The position numbers and the translations under genes are program-made. A stretch of DNA of 63,533 bases, taken from a virus. Below the pieces are notes generated by a model that saw only the letters and a program-made list of their open reading frames with translations, made no database searches and was not told the origin of the DNA. Position 1 is the stretch's first letter; each line of letters opens with the position of its first letter. This document shows, piece after piece, positions 9,695 through 19,794 of this stretch. Location: the IMG/VR virus record IMGVR_UViG_3300010157_000065, positions 1-63,533 of that record. The stretch is one strand, 5' to 3'.

Positions 9695-10744
9695 TTATTT
9701 TTTCCTAATTCGTAAACCACCATCAAAATCATCATTACTCATTACTCTCATTTTAGGACCATCACTATTATTTGTAACTTCTTTAGAATCTCTAACATTC
9801 ATATCAATGTTTTTCATTCCTTTAATCACATTATTAGTAGAATCTGCTTTACCTTGTTCATAAAAAAACTTAGCAAAACCATCTGGGTCTCTAAACATAG
9901 CCAAAGCTTTGTGATAACTATGAGCGTCTTTCAACACTCCATTCTCATCTAAATGTTTTTGAATCACCGAAGATATATCTGATTGAACCGTTTTGGTTTC
10001 ATTTACATCTTTAGGTTTATAAACTTGTTTTTTATCTCCTAAGTTAAATTCAAATCCTTTGAACTCGTTAGAAAATAACTGCGAAGTTTTATCATCAAAC
10101 ACTTTTGCTTTAGCTTGAGCAATTTGCTCCGCTTGTTTTGATTGTGTTTCATATTCTTGATAGAAACTAAATGCTTTTTTATAATCTTCTGTAACTTCAG
10201 CTGCTTTAGACCCTAAATCAACCTTATATTGTTCCTTCAGACCATTTAGATACTCTTTAGCTCTAAACAATTCTTCTTTTAAAGCCACCTGCTTTTTTTT
10301 AATTTCTCTGTCGTCATCAATTTCTTCATCAAAAGAATATTCTTCTTCTAGTAAGTAATCAATATCAGCATCGTCAAGATGTGGCTTTGTTTGTTTGTAG
10401 TACTCTTTTAATGTTTCAGTACTATTTGCTTTATCCCAGTCTTTGTTAATTTTAATGTAGTTGTCTACACCATACTCCATTAACTTTTTTACATCCTCTG
10501 GAAGCTCAGCTTGTTTTTCATTCTGTGTAAGAACTTCGTCTAATGACTGGTATTCTTTTTGATACCTATCTTTTAAATAATTAAGGACTCTAGCATCGTC
10601 AATATCATTTACTACAGGTTCAACTACATCTTCATTCGTACTCTCATCTTTTAAACCATTTTCAAAATCTGCTTGAATCTGTGCTTCTTGCTCTTGAATT
10701 GAAGCTGGTTCTTCAGCATCAACTACTTTAAATGTCATTCCCAT
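9695..10744 (-). CDS. Putative capsid scaffolding protein
   Basis: A 349-residue, very acidic and charged protein with long predicted helices (for example residues 145-215, rich in Lys, Glu and Gln) and a basic C-terminal tip ending GGLRIRKK. This is the composition of a tailed-phage scaffold, which nucleates capsid assembly and is then lost. It lies between portal and capsid genes, where scaffolds are found. No protease catalytic residues are visible, so it is not an obvious scaffold-protease fusion. It has a promoter (TACCTTTG at 10774-10781). Confidence 0.65.
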   Translation of the reverse strand: MGMTFKVVDAEEPASIQEQEAQIQADFENGLKDESTNEDVVEPVVNDIDDARVLNYLKDRYQKEYQSLDEVLTQNEKQAELPEDVKKLMEYGVDNYIKINKDWDKANSTETLKEYYKQTKPHLDDADIDYLLEEEYSFDEEIDDDREIKKKQVALKEELFRAKEYLNGLKEQYKVDLGSKAAEVTEDYKKAFSFYQEYETQSKQAEQIAQAKAKVFDDKTSQLFSNEFKGFEFNLGDKKQVYKPKDVNETKTVQSDISSVIQKHLDENGVLKDAHSYHKALAMFRDPDGFAKFFYEQGKADSTNNVIKGMKNIDMNVRDSKEVTNNSDGPKMRVMSNDDFDGGLRIRKK

Positions 10745-10773
10745 AATGTATTTGTATTAAATTAAATTTTTTG

Positions 10774-10781
10774 CAAAGGTA
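10774..10781 (-). promoter_or_regulatory. -7 box TACCTTTG for scaffold-capsid genes
   Basis: Minus-strand TACCTTTG followed by CA is 30 bases upstream of the ATG at 10744, in the 49-base gap after the portal gene. It would let the scaffold and capsid be made in excess over the portal. Confidence 0.6.
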
Positions 10782-10793
10782 TATAAATTATTT

Positions 10794-13217
10794 TTATTCA
10801 ACTTTAAACAAGTCATCCATACCACCTAGACTATCTTCCTCATTAAAATCTATAGGACTTAAATCTTGTTGTCTTTGATTTATCATCTTACTTTGCTGAG
10901 TAGCTTGTAGTTTAGTTCTGGTATCTTTCCTATCCTCTTTATCCATATCTTTTTTATGAATTAAATCCATCTCAGCTTGTTTTACTTGACCTTGAAAACC
11001 TTGTTGTAACTTGATAAGTTCTGATTTATATTGAAACTCCATCTGCATTTTTTCCATATCCATTTGATGTTTCATTTGTTCTAATTGTGCATCACCTTGA
11101 GAAGTTGCTTGTATAACTTGAAGTTTACCTTGAGATGTAGCTTGAGCAAGTTGAGCTTGACTTTGAGCCTGGCTTTGCATTGTCTTAGCTTGTAACTCTT
11201 GGTCTCTTTCCTCTTTACGTTTCTTCTTAACTTTTAGTAACTGAGATGCTATTTTAATATTCTTCACATTACGAATATCTATTGCATCATCTATATCAAT
11301 TTTACCTGCTGCTAATGCTGCTTGAATGTTTTGATTTAACAACTGAGTTTCTTCTTCGTCTGGCATTAAATTAATGTATATACCAAAGTTGTACAAGTGT
11401 AGGTCTTTAATTTTATTAATTACATCTATACTTCCTCCTCCAATCATTAATGCAAAATCATCACGCATATCAGAGTACTCAAGAAGGTCTGACATTCTAT
11501 AACATATACATTCAGCAATCCTTCTAGTCATAAATAAACCACTTTGAAGAATATGTCTTGTAGCTGTGTTAGAGTTTAAAGCTGCTAGTTTTTGAAGACC
11601 TACTAAACTATTCTCATCTGGCATACTTCCATCACGAGCCTCATTAAGACCTGTGCTTTGACGAATCATATCTAGGTAGTGATTATACATACCAAGAAGA
11701 CTTTGTAGCTTAGCGTTAGCTCCTGAAGCTGTAAGCTCTTGAATTGGCATACGAGCATTATTAAACTCTCCATCTTCTGTGTAACTTCTTCCTACAACTG
11801 ACCCTGTTTGAAAATATAAATTTAATGCTTGTTCTGGACTATATGTTTGACCATTTCCTAAATTCACACCATTTAATCCATCTATATCTAAGAATACACC
11901 ATCAGGTTTCATTCCAGAGATAACTTGCTGTAGCTTTAAGTGTGTAAGTTGTATTTGGTCTGCAAAAGGAATCATTCTTTTAACTAATGAATCTATTGCT
12001 CCTCTGTACATTCTTGGAGCTGACATAACGTATGGAGGGTAAACTTTAGATATAGCAGATTTAGGTCTAACCATATTTTTCATTACCTCCCACTTTAGCA
12101 AGTAATTTGTACCCATAACCAATATTCCCTCAAACCAAACATCTATTCTTTTAGATATTTTTTCAAATTGAGCATCATCAGTTTTAGGTCCTTGAAAGCT
12201 ATCATCTCTCTCAATTACTTTATCTCCACCGTTAGCATTTCTTTTTTTCTTATAAACTACATTCAAATCACTTTTGTATGAGAAGAACAATAGTGTTGCT
12301 GAATTGTTTCTAATGTTTCCTCCTAATATTGTACCTCCTTGAATGTTTTGGTAAGCATCCCATTTAGAAGCTAACTTAGAAATTTCTTTAATCTCTTCTT
12401 GAGTTAAATTAGGATTTAATTTTTTTAGCTCTGTAATAGGCACATTTTTAACCTCTCCAAAATAATAACAATCTTGAAAAGTAGGGTCTTCAGTTGGACT
12501 AAATACCATATTTGCAGGATCGCAATATTCTATTCTAACTCCATTGTGTGTATCAAAAGAATGTCTAACTGCTGAAACACCTAATATAACTTGGTCTTCA
12601 TCTGTTCTTCTTTTAATTAAATCGTAGTTATTTATATTTAAAACATTCTCAATAGCTTTTTCCTCAGCAATCTCAATCTCATCCTTGTAGAACTCCATGT
12701 GCAAATCAAGCTCTTGCTTGTTCTGTGGCATTTCTTCTTCAGGAATTGGATACATATCAATACCTAATAAATTCTTAGCATCTTTCAATAGAGGAGCAGC
12801 TACCATAGCTTTCTCTACCTCTGTCTTATATCTATTCTTTTTATCTGAAGATATGTTATCTACTGCCTCTGCTTTAACTTCATATTGCCTAGTAGACATT
12901 CCATTAACAACTATATCAACAAACTTAGGTATAATTGGAAGTGGTGTCCAATCTAAATTAAGGTAAGAAATATCTCCATTAACAGACATCTCTTTCTTAT
13001 ATTTTTGAACTGATTGTTCTCCTCTTGCGTATAATCGCAATTTATGGAAGTGGTCTCTTGTAGTATAAAACCTTGAACCGTTTAATGATGTTTTTCTGAA
13101 CCATTCCGCTGTAATTGCTTGCCCCACGCTCCTACCATAATCCTCACTTTTCTTTATCTCATCAGTAGCTAGTTGATCAGGAAAATATATGTTAGGCATA
13201 GTTAAATCTTGATTCAT
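10794..13217 (-). CDS. Portal protein
   Basis: An 807-residue protein immediately downstream of the large terminase gene. The N-terminal half contains FHKLRLYARGEQSVQKYKK, NLDWTPLPIIPKFVDIVVNG and VRIEYCDPANMVFSPTEDPT, all features I associate with portals of crAss-like and other Bacteroidetes podoviruses. The last 150 residues form a long Gln/Lys-rich helical tail with repeats such as QAQSQAQLAQATSQGK, matching a portal barrel or crown extension. It forms the dodecameric ring through which DNA enters and leaves the head. The length is at the large end for portals, typical of short-tailed phages. Confidence 0.85.
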   Translation of the reverse strand: MNQDLTMPNIYFPDQLATDEIKKSEDYGRSVGQAITAEWFRKTSLNGSRFYTTRDHFHKLRLYARGEQSVQKYKKEMSVNGDISYLNLDWTPLPIIPKFVDIVVNGMSTRQYEVKAEAVDNISSDKKNRYKTEVEKAMVAAPLLKDAKNLLGIDMYPIPEEEMPQNKQELDLHMEFYKDEIEIAEEKAIENVLNINNYDLIKRRTDEDQVILGVSAVRHSFDTHNGVRIEYCDPANMVFSPTEDPTFQDCYYFGEVKNVPITELKKLNPNLTQEEIKEISKLASKWDAYQNIQGGTILGGNIRNNSATLLFFSYKSDLNVVYKKKRNANGGDKVIERDDSFQGPKTDDAQFEKISKRIDVWFEGILVMGTNYLLKWEVMKNMVRPKSAISKVYPPYVMSAPRMYRGAIDSLVKRMIPFADQIQLTHLKLQQVISGMKPDGVFLDIDGLNGVNLGNGQTYSPEQALNLYFQTGSVVGRSYTEDGEFNNARMPIQELTASGANAKLQSLLGMYNHYLDMIRQSTGLNEARDGSMPDENSLVGLQKLAALNSNTATRHILQSGLFMTRRIAECICYRMSDLLEYSDMRDDFALMIGGGSIDVINKIKDLHLYNFGIYINLMPDEEETQLLNQNIQAALAAGKIDIDDAIDIRNVKNIKIASQLLKVKKKRKEERDQELQAKTMQSQAQSQAQLAQATSQGKLQVIQATSQGDAQLEQMKHQMDMEKMQMEFQYKSELIKLQQGFQGQVKQAEMDLIHKKDMDKEDRKDTRTKLQATQQSKMINQRQQDLSPIDFNEEDSLGGMDDLFKVE

Positions 13218-13229
13218 ATATGTTTTTCT

Positions 13230-15497
13230 TTATTTTAGTAATTCGCTGTGCATTCCTTTATTAGAATATCTTGCAAAATTAAACATTATTTCGGTATTAT
13301 TTCGTATGGGTTTTGTAACGTATGTTTGATTAGCCATAATAGCAAGACCACTACTGATGGTTGCATCAAATTTTGTACGGTTAGCAATATCAAAATTAGC
13401 CCAATCTAAAAGAGTTCTATTAAAATACATATTACCAACACTACCTTCTTCTCTAAACTCGCCACTATAATCTACTCCTACATATTGATTTATATATGCC
13501 TCAATAGCATTTGCTTGTAACTCAATAGTTTGCGTAGATGATGGAATCCCTCCTAATTCTTTTTCTGAGGAAGACAAATCATTCTTATGTTTGTCTGGTC
13601 TATTCAAAGAGAAACCACGATACCCTCTATTGGAAAAATACTTTAACTGACCTACTTTGTTATTCTCAATTAAAATTGGCATACCATAAAACACACAAGC
13701 CATTAAACAATTCTCATAAAACTCCTCTGAAGTTCTTGGTCTTGCAATGTATTCTAAAAAAAAATGATTACTAGGTGCGTCATCCATATTAAATTTTGTT
13801 AGTCCGTGAAAAGAACCTTTAGATCCTCCTCCTCCAACTACACCTGATATGTCATAAGTATCACAACCAAAGCTCCCAACGTGTGCGTTACCTGCATATT
13901 TCCTCCCATTTTTTATCTCTATGTTATTACGCATTCCAGGCTTAGGTAGCCAAGTGGTTTTAAAATCTCCATCATTACAAGGTGTCCATATAACCTCTGT
14001 ATCTTTTATACCATTCTTCCAAGAAAACTTACCTGTTGTAATTACTCTTGAGTGTTCTAAACCATCATTATAATCTATCTGTTCGTATATCTTTGAAAGG
14101 TCAAACAAACTATTCTTAGCTTCATCACGAAATGCGTGTCCTTCTGTTCTAGGATTTTGTCTGTAAAACTCATTTAACGCATCAGAATCTTTTTTTAAAC
14201 TCTCTACGCTATTCTCAAAATAATCTAATACTCCATCAAGAATATAACCTCCTTGAATATCTTTAATAGGTTTCTCAGGAGTTCTAAATACAGGGAAACC
14301 ATAAATATCAATGTACCCCTCAAAGTTCCACTCCATAGGTATGAATAAAGCATAAAGACCACTCATAGTCCTTCCGTTCTTATCTCTCTTGGTTACATCA
14401 CTATTGTAGTATAATTTTTTAAAGTTATCACCTCCATTTGCTTGAGAATTACAAGTACTTCCCATCATACACTTCCCTATAAGTTTACGACCAACTCTTA
14501 AACAAGTTTGTGTTACTTTCCAGTTATTTGAAATGTTATTTGGTCTTAACCATTTCCCACTTTCATCGTGCACAAGTAGTTTTAATTTTTCCCCATCATA
14601 AGAGTTATCTCCTGTGTTAGCCCAGTCAATAGAAGTATCTAATCCTTCCATCTCATCTTGAGCATCAGACATATTATTCTTTGTGATTTTAGACGCTGGA
14701 ACACGGTAAGATATTTCTGTTTTAGGTTTATCCATACCATCCATAATCGGTTTAAAGAAAAAAGGGTAATTACTTGAGATTGGAACTACTTTATCAGTAA
14801 ACATTTTCTTAGCATCACCTCCTGTTTTAGAAAGGATACCAAGCCTACTATCTTTAGATATTGTAGCTACATTTACAAGTTCAGAACTACCCATAAAAGA
14901 AAATCCAGAACGTCTATTCTTTAAGTAACAAATACCAAAACTCCTATCATCTGCTTTACAAGCCTCCCAAAATATCCAATAAATTCTATTGCTCTCTCTA
15001 AATTCAGGAAGACCAATATCAATCTTTGTCCATTGAAGGTACATATAGTGAGAACCTGTAATGTAAGAGGGTTTTCCATTATTCATAAAAAACATTCCTT
15101 CATCTCTCTTATTAAATTCTTCTTCTATGTAATCTACCCATTTACCTTTAAATTCTTTAGGCATACTATTCCATTGAAAGATAGTCTTGATTTTTGATAG
15201 TTCTTTAGGGTATTCATCAGCTTCCCAATATTGCTCTTCAGGTTTTTTGTCTCTAATTTTTACTTTATTTGGGACAGAAGGTAATGCAACTTTAAGACCT
15301 TGTATGTTATATATCTCTCCTATAGTTCCATCTTTGGATATTACAACTACATCAAACTCTTGATTATATCCATATTCCCACCCCTTCTTTTTATTTCTTT
15401 TATCTATTTCTTTTTGAGGAATTAAATCTATTACAGTGTAAAGACTACTTTCCTTTGTTGCTTCGTTTTTCAGCAAAGCTTTCAAATTTTGGCTCAT
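13230..15497 (-). CDS. terL: Terminase large subunit
   Basis: The packaging motor ATPase and nuclease, about 755 residues. I place the start at the ATG at 15497 (MSQNLKALLKNE); the frame is open to 15524 but that extension adds only an unlikely leader. Visible motifs are an ATPase motif I region YLKNRRSGFSFMGSSE (about residues 191-206), a Walker B LLVHDE (about 307-312) with the catalytic Glu, and an Asp in GSFGCDTYDISG (about 530) that fits the first RNase H-like nuclease acid. The Walker A lysine is replaced by the Arg-rich loop common in terminases. The gene overlaps the upstream small-terminase candidate by 53 bases and is followed 12 bases later by the portal gene. Confidence 0.88.
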   Translation of the reverse strand: MSQNLKALLKNEATKESSLYTVIDLIPQKEIDKRNKKKGWEYGYNQEFDVVVISKDGTIGEIYNIQGLKVALPSVPNKVKIRDKKPEEQYWEADEYPKELSKIKTIFQWNSMPKEFKGKWVDYIEEEFNKRDEGMFFMNNGKPSYITGSHYMYLQWTKIDIGLPEFRESNRIYWIFWEACKADDRSFGICYLKNRRSGFSFMGSSELVNVATISKDSRLGILSKTGGDAKKMFTDKVVPISSNYPFFFKPIMDGMDKPKTEISYRVPASKITKNNMSDAQDEMEGLDTSIDWANTGDNSYDGEKLKLLVHDESGKWLRPNNISNNWKVTQTCLRVGRKLIGKCMMGSTCNSQANGGDNFKKLYYNSDVTKRDKNGRTMSGLYALFIPMEWNFEGYIDIYGFPVFRTPEKPIKDIQGGYILDGVLDYFENSVESLKKDSDALNEFYRQNPRTEGHAFRDEAKNSLFDLSKIYEQIDYNDGLEHSRVITTGKFSWKNGIKDTEVIWTPCNDGDFKTTWLPKPGMRNNIEIKNGRKYAGNAHVGSFGCDTYDISGVVGGGGSKGSFHGLTKFNMDDAPSNHFFLEYIARPRTSEEFYENCLMACVFYGMPILIENNKVGQLKYFSNRGYRGFSLNRPDKHKNDLSSSEKELGGIPSSTQTIELQANAIEAYINQYVGVDYSGEFREEGSVGNMYFNRTLLDWANFDIANRTKFDATISSGLAIMANQTYVTKPIRNNTEIMFNFARYSNKGMHSELLK

Positions 15498-15738
15498 CTT
15501 TAGTTGAATTAGGATTATCTTCAAGAATGTCTTGTTCTCTTTGTATCTTATCTAAAATATAAAAAGCATCATCAAGAGCTGTTTTCTTTGCAAGTACAGC
15601 ATTACGCATTTTGTCAGCTGTTATATCTACATCGTCATTGTCGGATATAATTTCATCAGCAAGAACTTTTATAAGTTCTGTAACAGATTTATAAGCAGCT
15701 TGAATAATCTGCTCTTTTAATTCTTTATGATTATACAT
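15445..15738 (-). CDS. Putative terminase small subunit
   Basis: A 97-residue mostly helical protein, with an acidic middle (ISDNDDVDITADKMR) and a basic end (FAEKRSNKGK). It lies directly upstream of and overlapping the large terminase gene, the usual place for the DNA-recognition subunit, and its size is at the short end for that family. No clear helix-turn-helix can be read by eye, so the assignment is positional. It follows the GroES-like gene with no gap (TAAATG). Confidence 0.45.
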   Translation of the reverse strand: MYNHKELKEQIIQAAYKSVTELIKVLADEIISDNDDVDITADKMRNAVLAKKTALDDAFYILDKIQREQDILEDNPNSTKDEPKFESFAEKRSNKGK

Positions 15739-16314
15739 TTAATTTAATTTAATTACTATATCATTGTCTGTCATTCTATATAGCTTCTCATCATCTATCT
15801 CGAAAGCATACTCACTATTCTTTTTAAAACCGACTATATCTCCAGGTTTAAAACCTAACGCTATTAAAGCAGGACATCCATATATCAATTCTCCAGAATG
15901 TTTCTCTTCTTTTTCTGTGTCGTAAAGCATTTCTCCTTGTTTGTTTTCTATTGGTCTCACGAAACAATAATTTAAGTTTGAAGACCATTCACTGCCCTCC
16001 TCATCTTTTCTTTTTAAATATATTCTTTCAGGACTAACCACATAATCACCATCTCTAAAATACTCTGGACTTTGCGTTTGTCTTCCCTTCATGTCGTAGT
16101 AAGTTCTAAATACATTGTGGTGTAACACTACTATATCTCCAACCTCAATATTTCCTTGATAATTTATAGGAAGTTCTTTTACTTTACCAAACCTATTAAC
16201 GTGTTTTGATGATTCTAAAGAAGTGTTTACTGTAAACTGTAAACCATCAACTATTTTAAAATTGTTGTATTTTTCCCCATAAGGAGAAATTATAAAATTG
16301 TATGGACTCCTCAT
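15739..16314 (-). CDS. GroES-like co-chaperonin, apparent two-barrel form
   Basis: A 191-residue protein in which both halves resemble GroES. The C-terminal part reads FKPGDIVGFKKNSEYAFEID followed by MTDNDIVIKLN (about residues 154-191). This matches the end of GroES, where a PGD-V turn, a Lys-rich strand and a final DDI-hydrophobic strand close the beta barrel. The middle part has VGDIVVLHHNVFR and, after an insert, YVVSPERIYLKR (about 58-102), the same pattern. A separate canonical groES-groEL pair exists at 25.8-27.6 kb. Being placed between the fibre and terminase genes suggests a role in folding virion proteins. It starts by a one-base overlap with the gene upstream. Confidence 0.55.
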   Translation of the reverse strand: MRSPYNFIISPYGEKYNNFKIVDGLQFTVNTSLESSKHVNRFGKVKELPINYQGNIEVGDIVVLHHNVFRTYYDMKGRQTQSPEYFRDGDYVVSPERIYLKRKDEEGSEWSSNLNYCFVRPIENKQGEMLYDTEKEEKHSGELIYGCPALIALGFKPGDIVGFKKNSEYAFEIDDEKLYRMTDNDIVIKLN

Positions 16315-16541
16315 TAGTAATTTATATTAAATTCAACAAGGATTGGTAGGTTTTTATTTGGATTTTTCCATACCACTATTTCTTTACTCGCATTCTCTAT
16401 CCATACATAGTATCCATCACCAATATCTGTAATAGCGTGTATGACATTAGACCCTCCTAATACTTCTTGTCCAACTATATAGTGCATTGAGTTTTTATAA
16501 TCAAGACCAATAGTTATCTTTCTTATTTCATTTTTATTCAT
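16314..16541 (-). CDS. Small protein of unknown function
   Basis: A 75-residue protein, first gene of the terminase-portal transcript, with a -7 box (TAAATTTG) at 16568-16575. It shows alternating strands (HYIVGQEVLGGS, DGYYVWIENASKEIVVWKNP) suggestive of a small beta domain, and no enzyme motif. Its stop overlaps the start of the GroES-like gene by one base, so the two are probably translated together. Confidence 0.55.
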   Translation of the reverse strand: MNKNEIRKITIGLDYKNSMHYIVGQEVLGGSNVIHAITDIGDGYYVWIENASKEIVVWKNPNKNLPILVEFNINY

Positions 16542-16567
16542 TTTATTTTATTTTATTTAATTCCTTG

Positions 16568-16575
16568 CAAATTTA
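16568..16575 (-). promoter_or_regulatory. -7 box TAAATTTG for the packaging operon
   Basis: Minus-strand TAAATTTG followed by CA lies 26 bases upstream of the ATG at 16541 in a short intergenic gap. It would drive the genes from 16541 through terminase and portal. Confidence 0.6.
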
Positions 16576-16586
16576 TGCTTTTTATA

Positions 16587-16856
16587 TTAAACAAAACTTT
16601 TTACTAAAATAATTTCTTTTTCTTCTTCAATAGGAATATTGTTTTTAAATAACTCTTTAAAATCAATTTTTTTATTTAACCAAGTCTTTAAAATGTCAGT
16701 TGTTATCAATTCAAAATCAATAAAACTACTCTCTATAGGGTTTTCAAGTTCTAAAGTTCCAGAAGTATCTCCACAAATCCACTCAATAGATTTTATTACA
16801 TTGGTTAATCCTTCAAATAGCTCAACATAATAAACATTTAATATTTTTAATTCCAT
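16587..16856 (-). CDS. Small protein next to the tail fibre
   Basis: An 89-residue acidic protein immediately downstream of the tail fibre gene (4 bases). It has IEWICGDTSGTLELENP in the middle. No family is recognised. Its position suggests a fibre chaperone or an accessory fibre protein, but that is inference from order only. Confidence 0.5.
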   Translation of the reverse strand: MELKILNVYYVELFEGLTNVIKSIEWICGDTSGTLELENPIESSFIDFELITTDILKTWLNKKIDFKELFKNNIPIEEEKEIILVKSFV

Positions 16857-16860
16857 AATT

Positions 16861-19791
16861 TTAGTTATTTGCTATTATTATCCAGTTTGCTCCTGTAGAT
16901 ACAACATTTATATATTTATTCAATGTAGCACCTAAAGCTACTGTTGTAAGTCCATCTATGGTTTGAGAAGATGTAGTTGCTACTGTTACAAGTGATGCTC
17001 CAGTATTTTTTATTATATAATTTTTTCCAGCACATCCAACAGCTGTTGGTAATGTTGCAGTAACTACTCCAGTTGTTACATGAATCAAATAATCAGATGT
17101 TTTTATTGAATAACTACTTGTAATTGCTAAATAAGGTAACACAACACTACCTGATACAATTTCTATTCCTCTAAAATCTTGAGCAGATGTTAAAGTAGGA
17201 TTTATATATAAACCTCTTGTTATACCTGTGGCGACTCCTGCTGTTTGATTTATTATATTTGCAAGTGTTATACCATTGTAAGTTGCTAATCCAGTTGTAG
17301 GGTTAAAAGTTTCAATAGTTTTAAATACACCACATTCATTACTTGTAGCTGTTCTTGATCCTGTAACGCTACTTGCGAATATACCATAACCTTGCTCAGT
17401 TGTAAGATTATGAAATAATCCTATTGCTTTTCCACTTGTTGAAGTTCCTGATGTTATTCCTCCTGATAGACCTATTGTTGGAGAATATACTGGAAGCCCA
17501 AATGCAATAAAACCATCCTTTGAAATTGAAAATTTAGGTGTTCCAGAAACTTGAAATTGAAAAGGTACTGCATTATATAAACTTGCGGTATTTGTAACAT
17601 TTATTTTTAATGTAATAGGATTTCCTGAAGCGTTGTTCCAAGTTTGTTGCAAATCTAACAAAGAACCTTGTAATCCTGTTCCTGCTAAAGTGGTATCTAT
17701 TAATGTTACTTTACTTGTTGTAGAAATTCCTCCTACTCCAAGAGTTGTTCCATTATCTTGAATTAAACTATCTCCTAAAGTAGAAGTTCCTGTTGCTTTA
17801 GGTATATATCCTGATGTTAATGATAATGTTGCTTGTTTGCCATTTAATTGTGTTTGTATACTACTTGTTGCACCTTTTAGCCAAGTTAATTCAGAGAGTG
17901 AAGGATATGTTGCAGTATCTAATGATTGAATGTTTTTGCTTGCATCTAAAGCTAATATTTGAGATGCAGTTAATGAATTTAATATTGGTGCTGTAGAAAA
18001 TGTTTTAGCTCCTGCTATTGTTTGACTACCTGTCGTTATTACTCCTCTTGCTGTAGCAGAAGCATCTGGAAGATTAAATTTATGGTCAGTTCCTGAATCA
18101 ACTATTGCAAAGTCATTTCCAGTAGTTCCTGTAGTTAATGTTTGAGTAGCTCCTGTTAAAGAATTTATGGCTGTTAATCCTGTACCTGCCATTATACCAC
18201 TTTGTTGTGTAACTGTTAATATAACTGATGGTATTATTGGATGAGCAAATGGAGAAGTTTGTGCTGCCTCATATAACAATCTAACGTGTGTATCTGGTGT
18301 ACTCCACATTAATTGATAATAATACCCACCAACTACATTTAATACATAATTCCAAGAAGCTATTGTTTGTGAAGCAGTTGCGCCACCAGTCATTACTATT
18401 TTACCACCACTTCCTGGAACATCTACTCCGTTTTCTCTTAACCATATATCAATAGAATCAGTACCACTATTTGTTCTATCAAATTGTGCTGAAAACTGAA
18501 TATTATAAACTCCTGTATTAGCAATAGTAATTCTTGTTAAATTACTGCCATCACTTACAACTGTTACTCCGTTGTTTAAATCAGTCATACCAAACTTTAT
18601 TGCATAAGGTGTATTTATAGCAGCAGCAGTTTGTATAGTTCTATCTTCAAATGCTCCATAATAACCTGTTGGTGTAGGAGTTGCTGTATTAGTTAATATT
18701 CCACCTGATAGCGTAAGACCTGAACCAATAGTTATTTGTTCCATTACTCCTGTACCAGCCGTACTTCTACCTATCAACTTGTTAGTTGCCATAGATGTAG
18801 ATATTACAGGTGTAGTTCCTCCACTTGAAGTTATAGGACTTGTTGCTGTAACACTTGTAACGGCTGTAGTTAAATATGTATTGCTATCTAAACTACCATC
18901 AGCTTTAACAAATTGAGAGGATGTTCCTGATATATAGGATATAGTTCCTGAAGTTGATTTTACTATTCCACTTCCTGATAAAGGAGCTTGATAATTTGTG
19001 GATACTGATATTGTTCCATCTGATGCTATTGAAACTCCATCTCCTTTTTTAACACCTCCTAATACTGATGATGTTGCTACAGGTAAAGTGTATGCACTTC
19101 CTGTACTTAAATAAGTAGCATCTGCATATCCTTTGTCTATAAGAGTTCTTGCATCAAAAGTGCCTGATAAATCTGTTTTATATTTAAACAATGTTGTACC
19201 TAAGATAATGCCATCTTGCTGTATTCTAAGTCTTTCGTATGGAGACAACCCATTTGGTTGATTTGTTGCAAAAACAATATCAGGTCTTCCTTCACTATTT
19301 GATATAAAATATATACCTGCTCTAACATTACCAGCGTTATAATCTTGACTTTGTATTCCTGATACTGATCCTTCAACTGGATAATTGTCAGGTGTTGGGT
19401 TTGGTATAAAATTTATTATAGCAGGATTTTCTGAATTATTACAACCATATTTAGTAGAATTTCTTCCAAATATATTTAATCCAGCATTTGTGTTTGTTGC
19501 ACTTGTTCCAAATAATAAAACTTTTCCAGAGTTGTTATTATAAATATCGTCAGCTACTTTAGTCCAATCAGTTATAAATGTTTTTTCTACTAAATCTCCA
19601 TCTCCAATTCCTGTTTTATACCAATATTCTTTTCCTGCAATATTTACAGTAAGTCCTCTATGCCTTACAGAAGATAATATTGAAGTGTTAGCTTCACTAA
19701 CAGTTGCATAAGGAGATAATCCATTAAAATATTTATCGTCAAGAGGTTTTTGTTGTCCAACTCTTATACTGTCTGTTAAATTAATTGCCAT
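16861..19791 (-). CDS. Tail fibre protein
   Basis: A 976-residue Gly/Ser/Thr-rich protein built of low-complexity beta segments, as in trimeric fibres that bind the host surface. The N terminus (LTDSIRVGQQKPLDDKYFNG) resembles a virion-anchoring part. Central repeats include SGGTTPVIS, GGVKKGDGVSIASDGTISVS and SGGILTNTATPTPT. The C-terminal 90 residues (TLPTAVGCAGKNYIIKN, TTSSQTIDGLTTVALG, NWIIIANN) are a pattern common at the tips of phage fibres. There is no intramolecular chaperone or peptidase motif at the end. It forms a fibre module with the next two genes upstream. Confidence 0.8.
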   Translation of the reverse strand: MAINLTDSIRVGQQKPLDDKYFNGLSPYATVSEANTSILSSVRHRGLTVNIAGKEYWYKTGIGDGDLVEKTFITDWTKVADDIYNNNSGKVLLFGTSATNTNAGLNIFGRNSTKYGCNNSENPAIINFIPNPTPDNYPVEGSVSGIQSQDYNAGNVRAGIYFISNSEGRPDIVFATNQPNGLSPYERLRIQQDGIILGTTLFKYKTDLSGTFDARTLIDKGYADATYLSTGSAYTLPVATSSVLGGVKKGDGVSIASDGTISVSTNYQAPLSGSGIVKSTSGTISYISGTSSQFVKADGSLDSNTYLTTAVTSVTATSPITSSGGTTPVISTSMATNKLIGRSTAGTGVMEQITIGSGLTLSGGILTNTATPTPTGYYGAFEDRTIQTAAAINTPYAIKFGMTDLNNGVTVVSDGSNLTRITIANTGVYNIQFSAQFDRTNSGTDSIDIWLRENGVDVPGSGGKIVMTGGATASQTIASWNYVLNVVGGYYYQLMWSTPDTHVRLLYEAAQTSPFAHPIIPSVILTVTQQSGIMAGTGLTAINSLTGATQTLTTGTTGNDFAIVDSGTDHKFNLPDASATARGVITTGSQTIAGAKTFSTAPILNSLTASQILALDASKNIQSLDTATYPSLSELTWLKGATSSIQTQLNGKQATLSLTSGYIPKATGTSTLGDSLIQDNGTTLGVGGISTTSKVTLIDTTLAGTGLQGSLLDLQQTWNNASGNPITLKINVTNTASLYNAVPFQFQVSGTPKFSISKDGFIAFGLPVYSPTIGLSGGITSGTSTSGKAIGLFHNLTTEQGYGIFASSVTGSRTATSNECGVFKTIETFNPTTGLATYNGITLANIINQTAGVATGITRGLYINPTLTSAQDFRGIEIVSGSVVLPYLAITSSYSIKTSDYLIHVTTGVVTATLPTAVGCAGKNYIIKNTGASLVTVATTSSQTIDGLTTVALGATLNKYINVVSTGANWIIIANN

Positions 19792-19794
19792 TTT

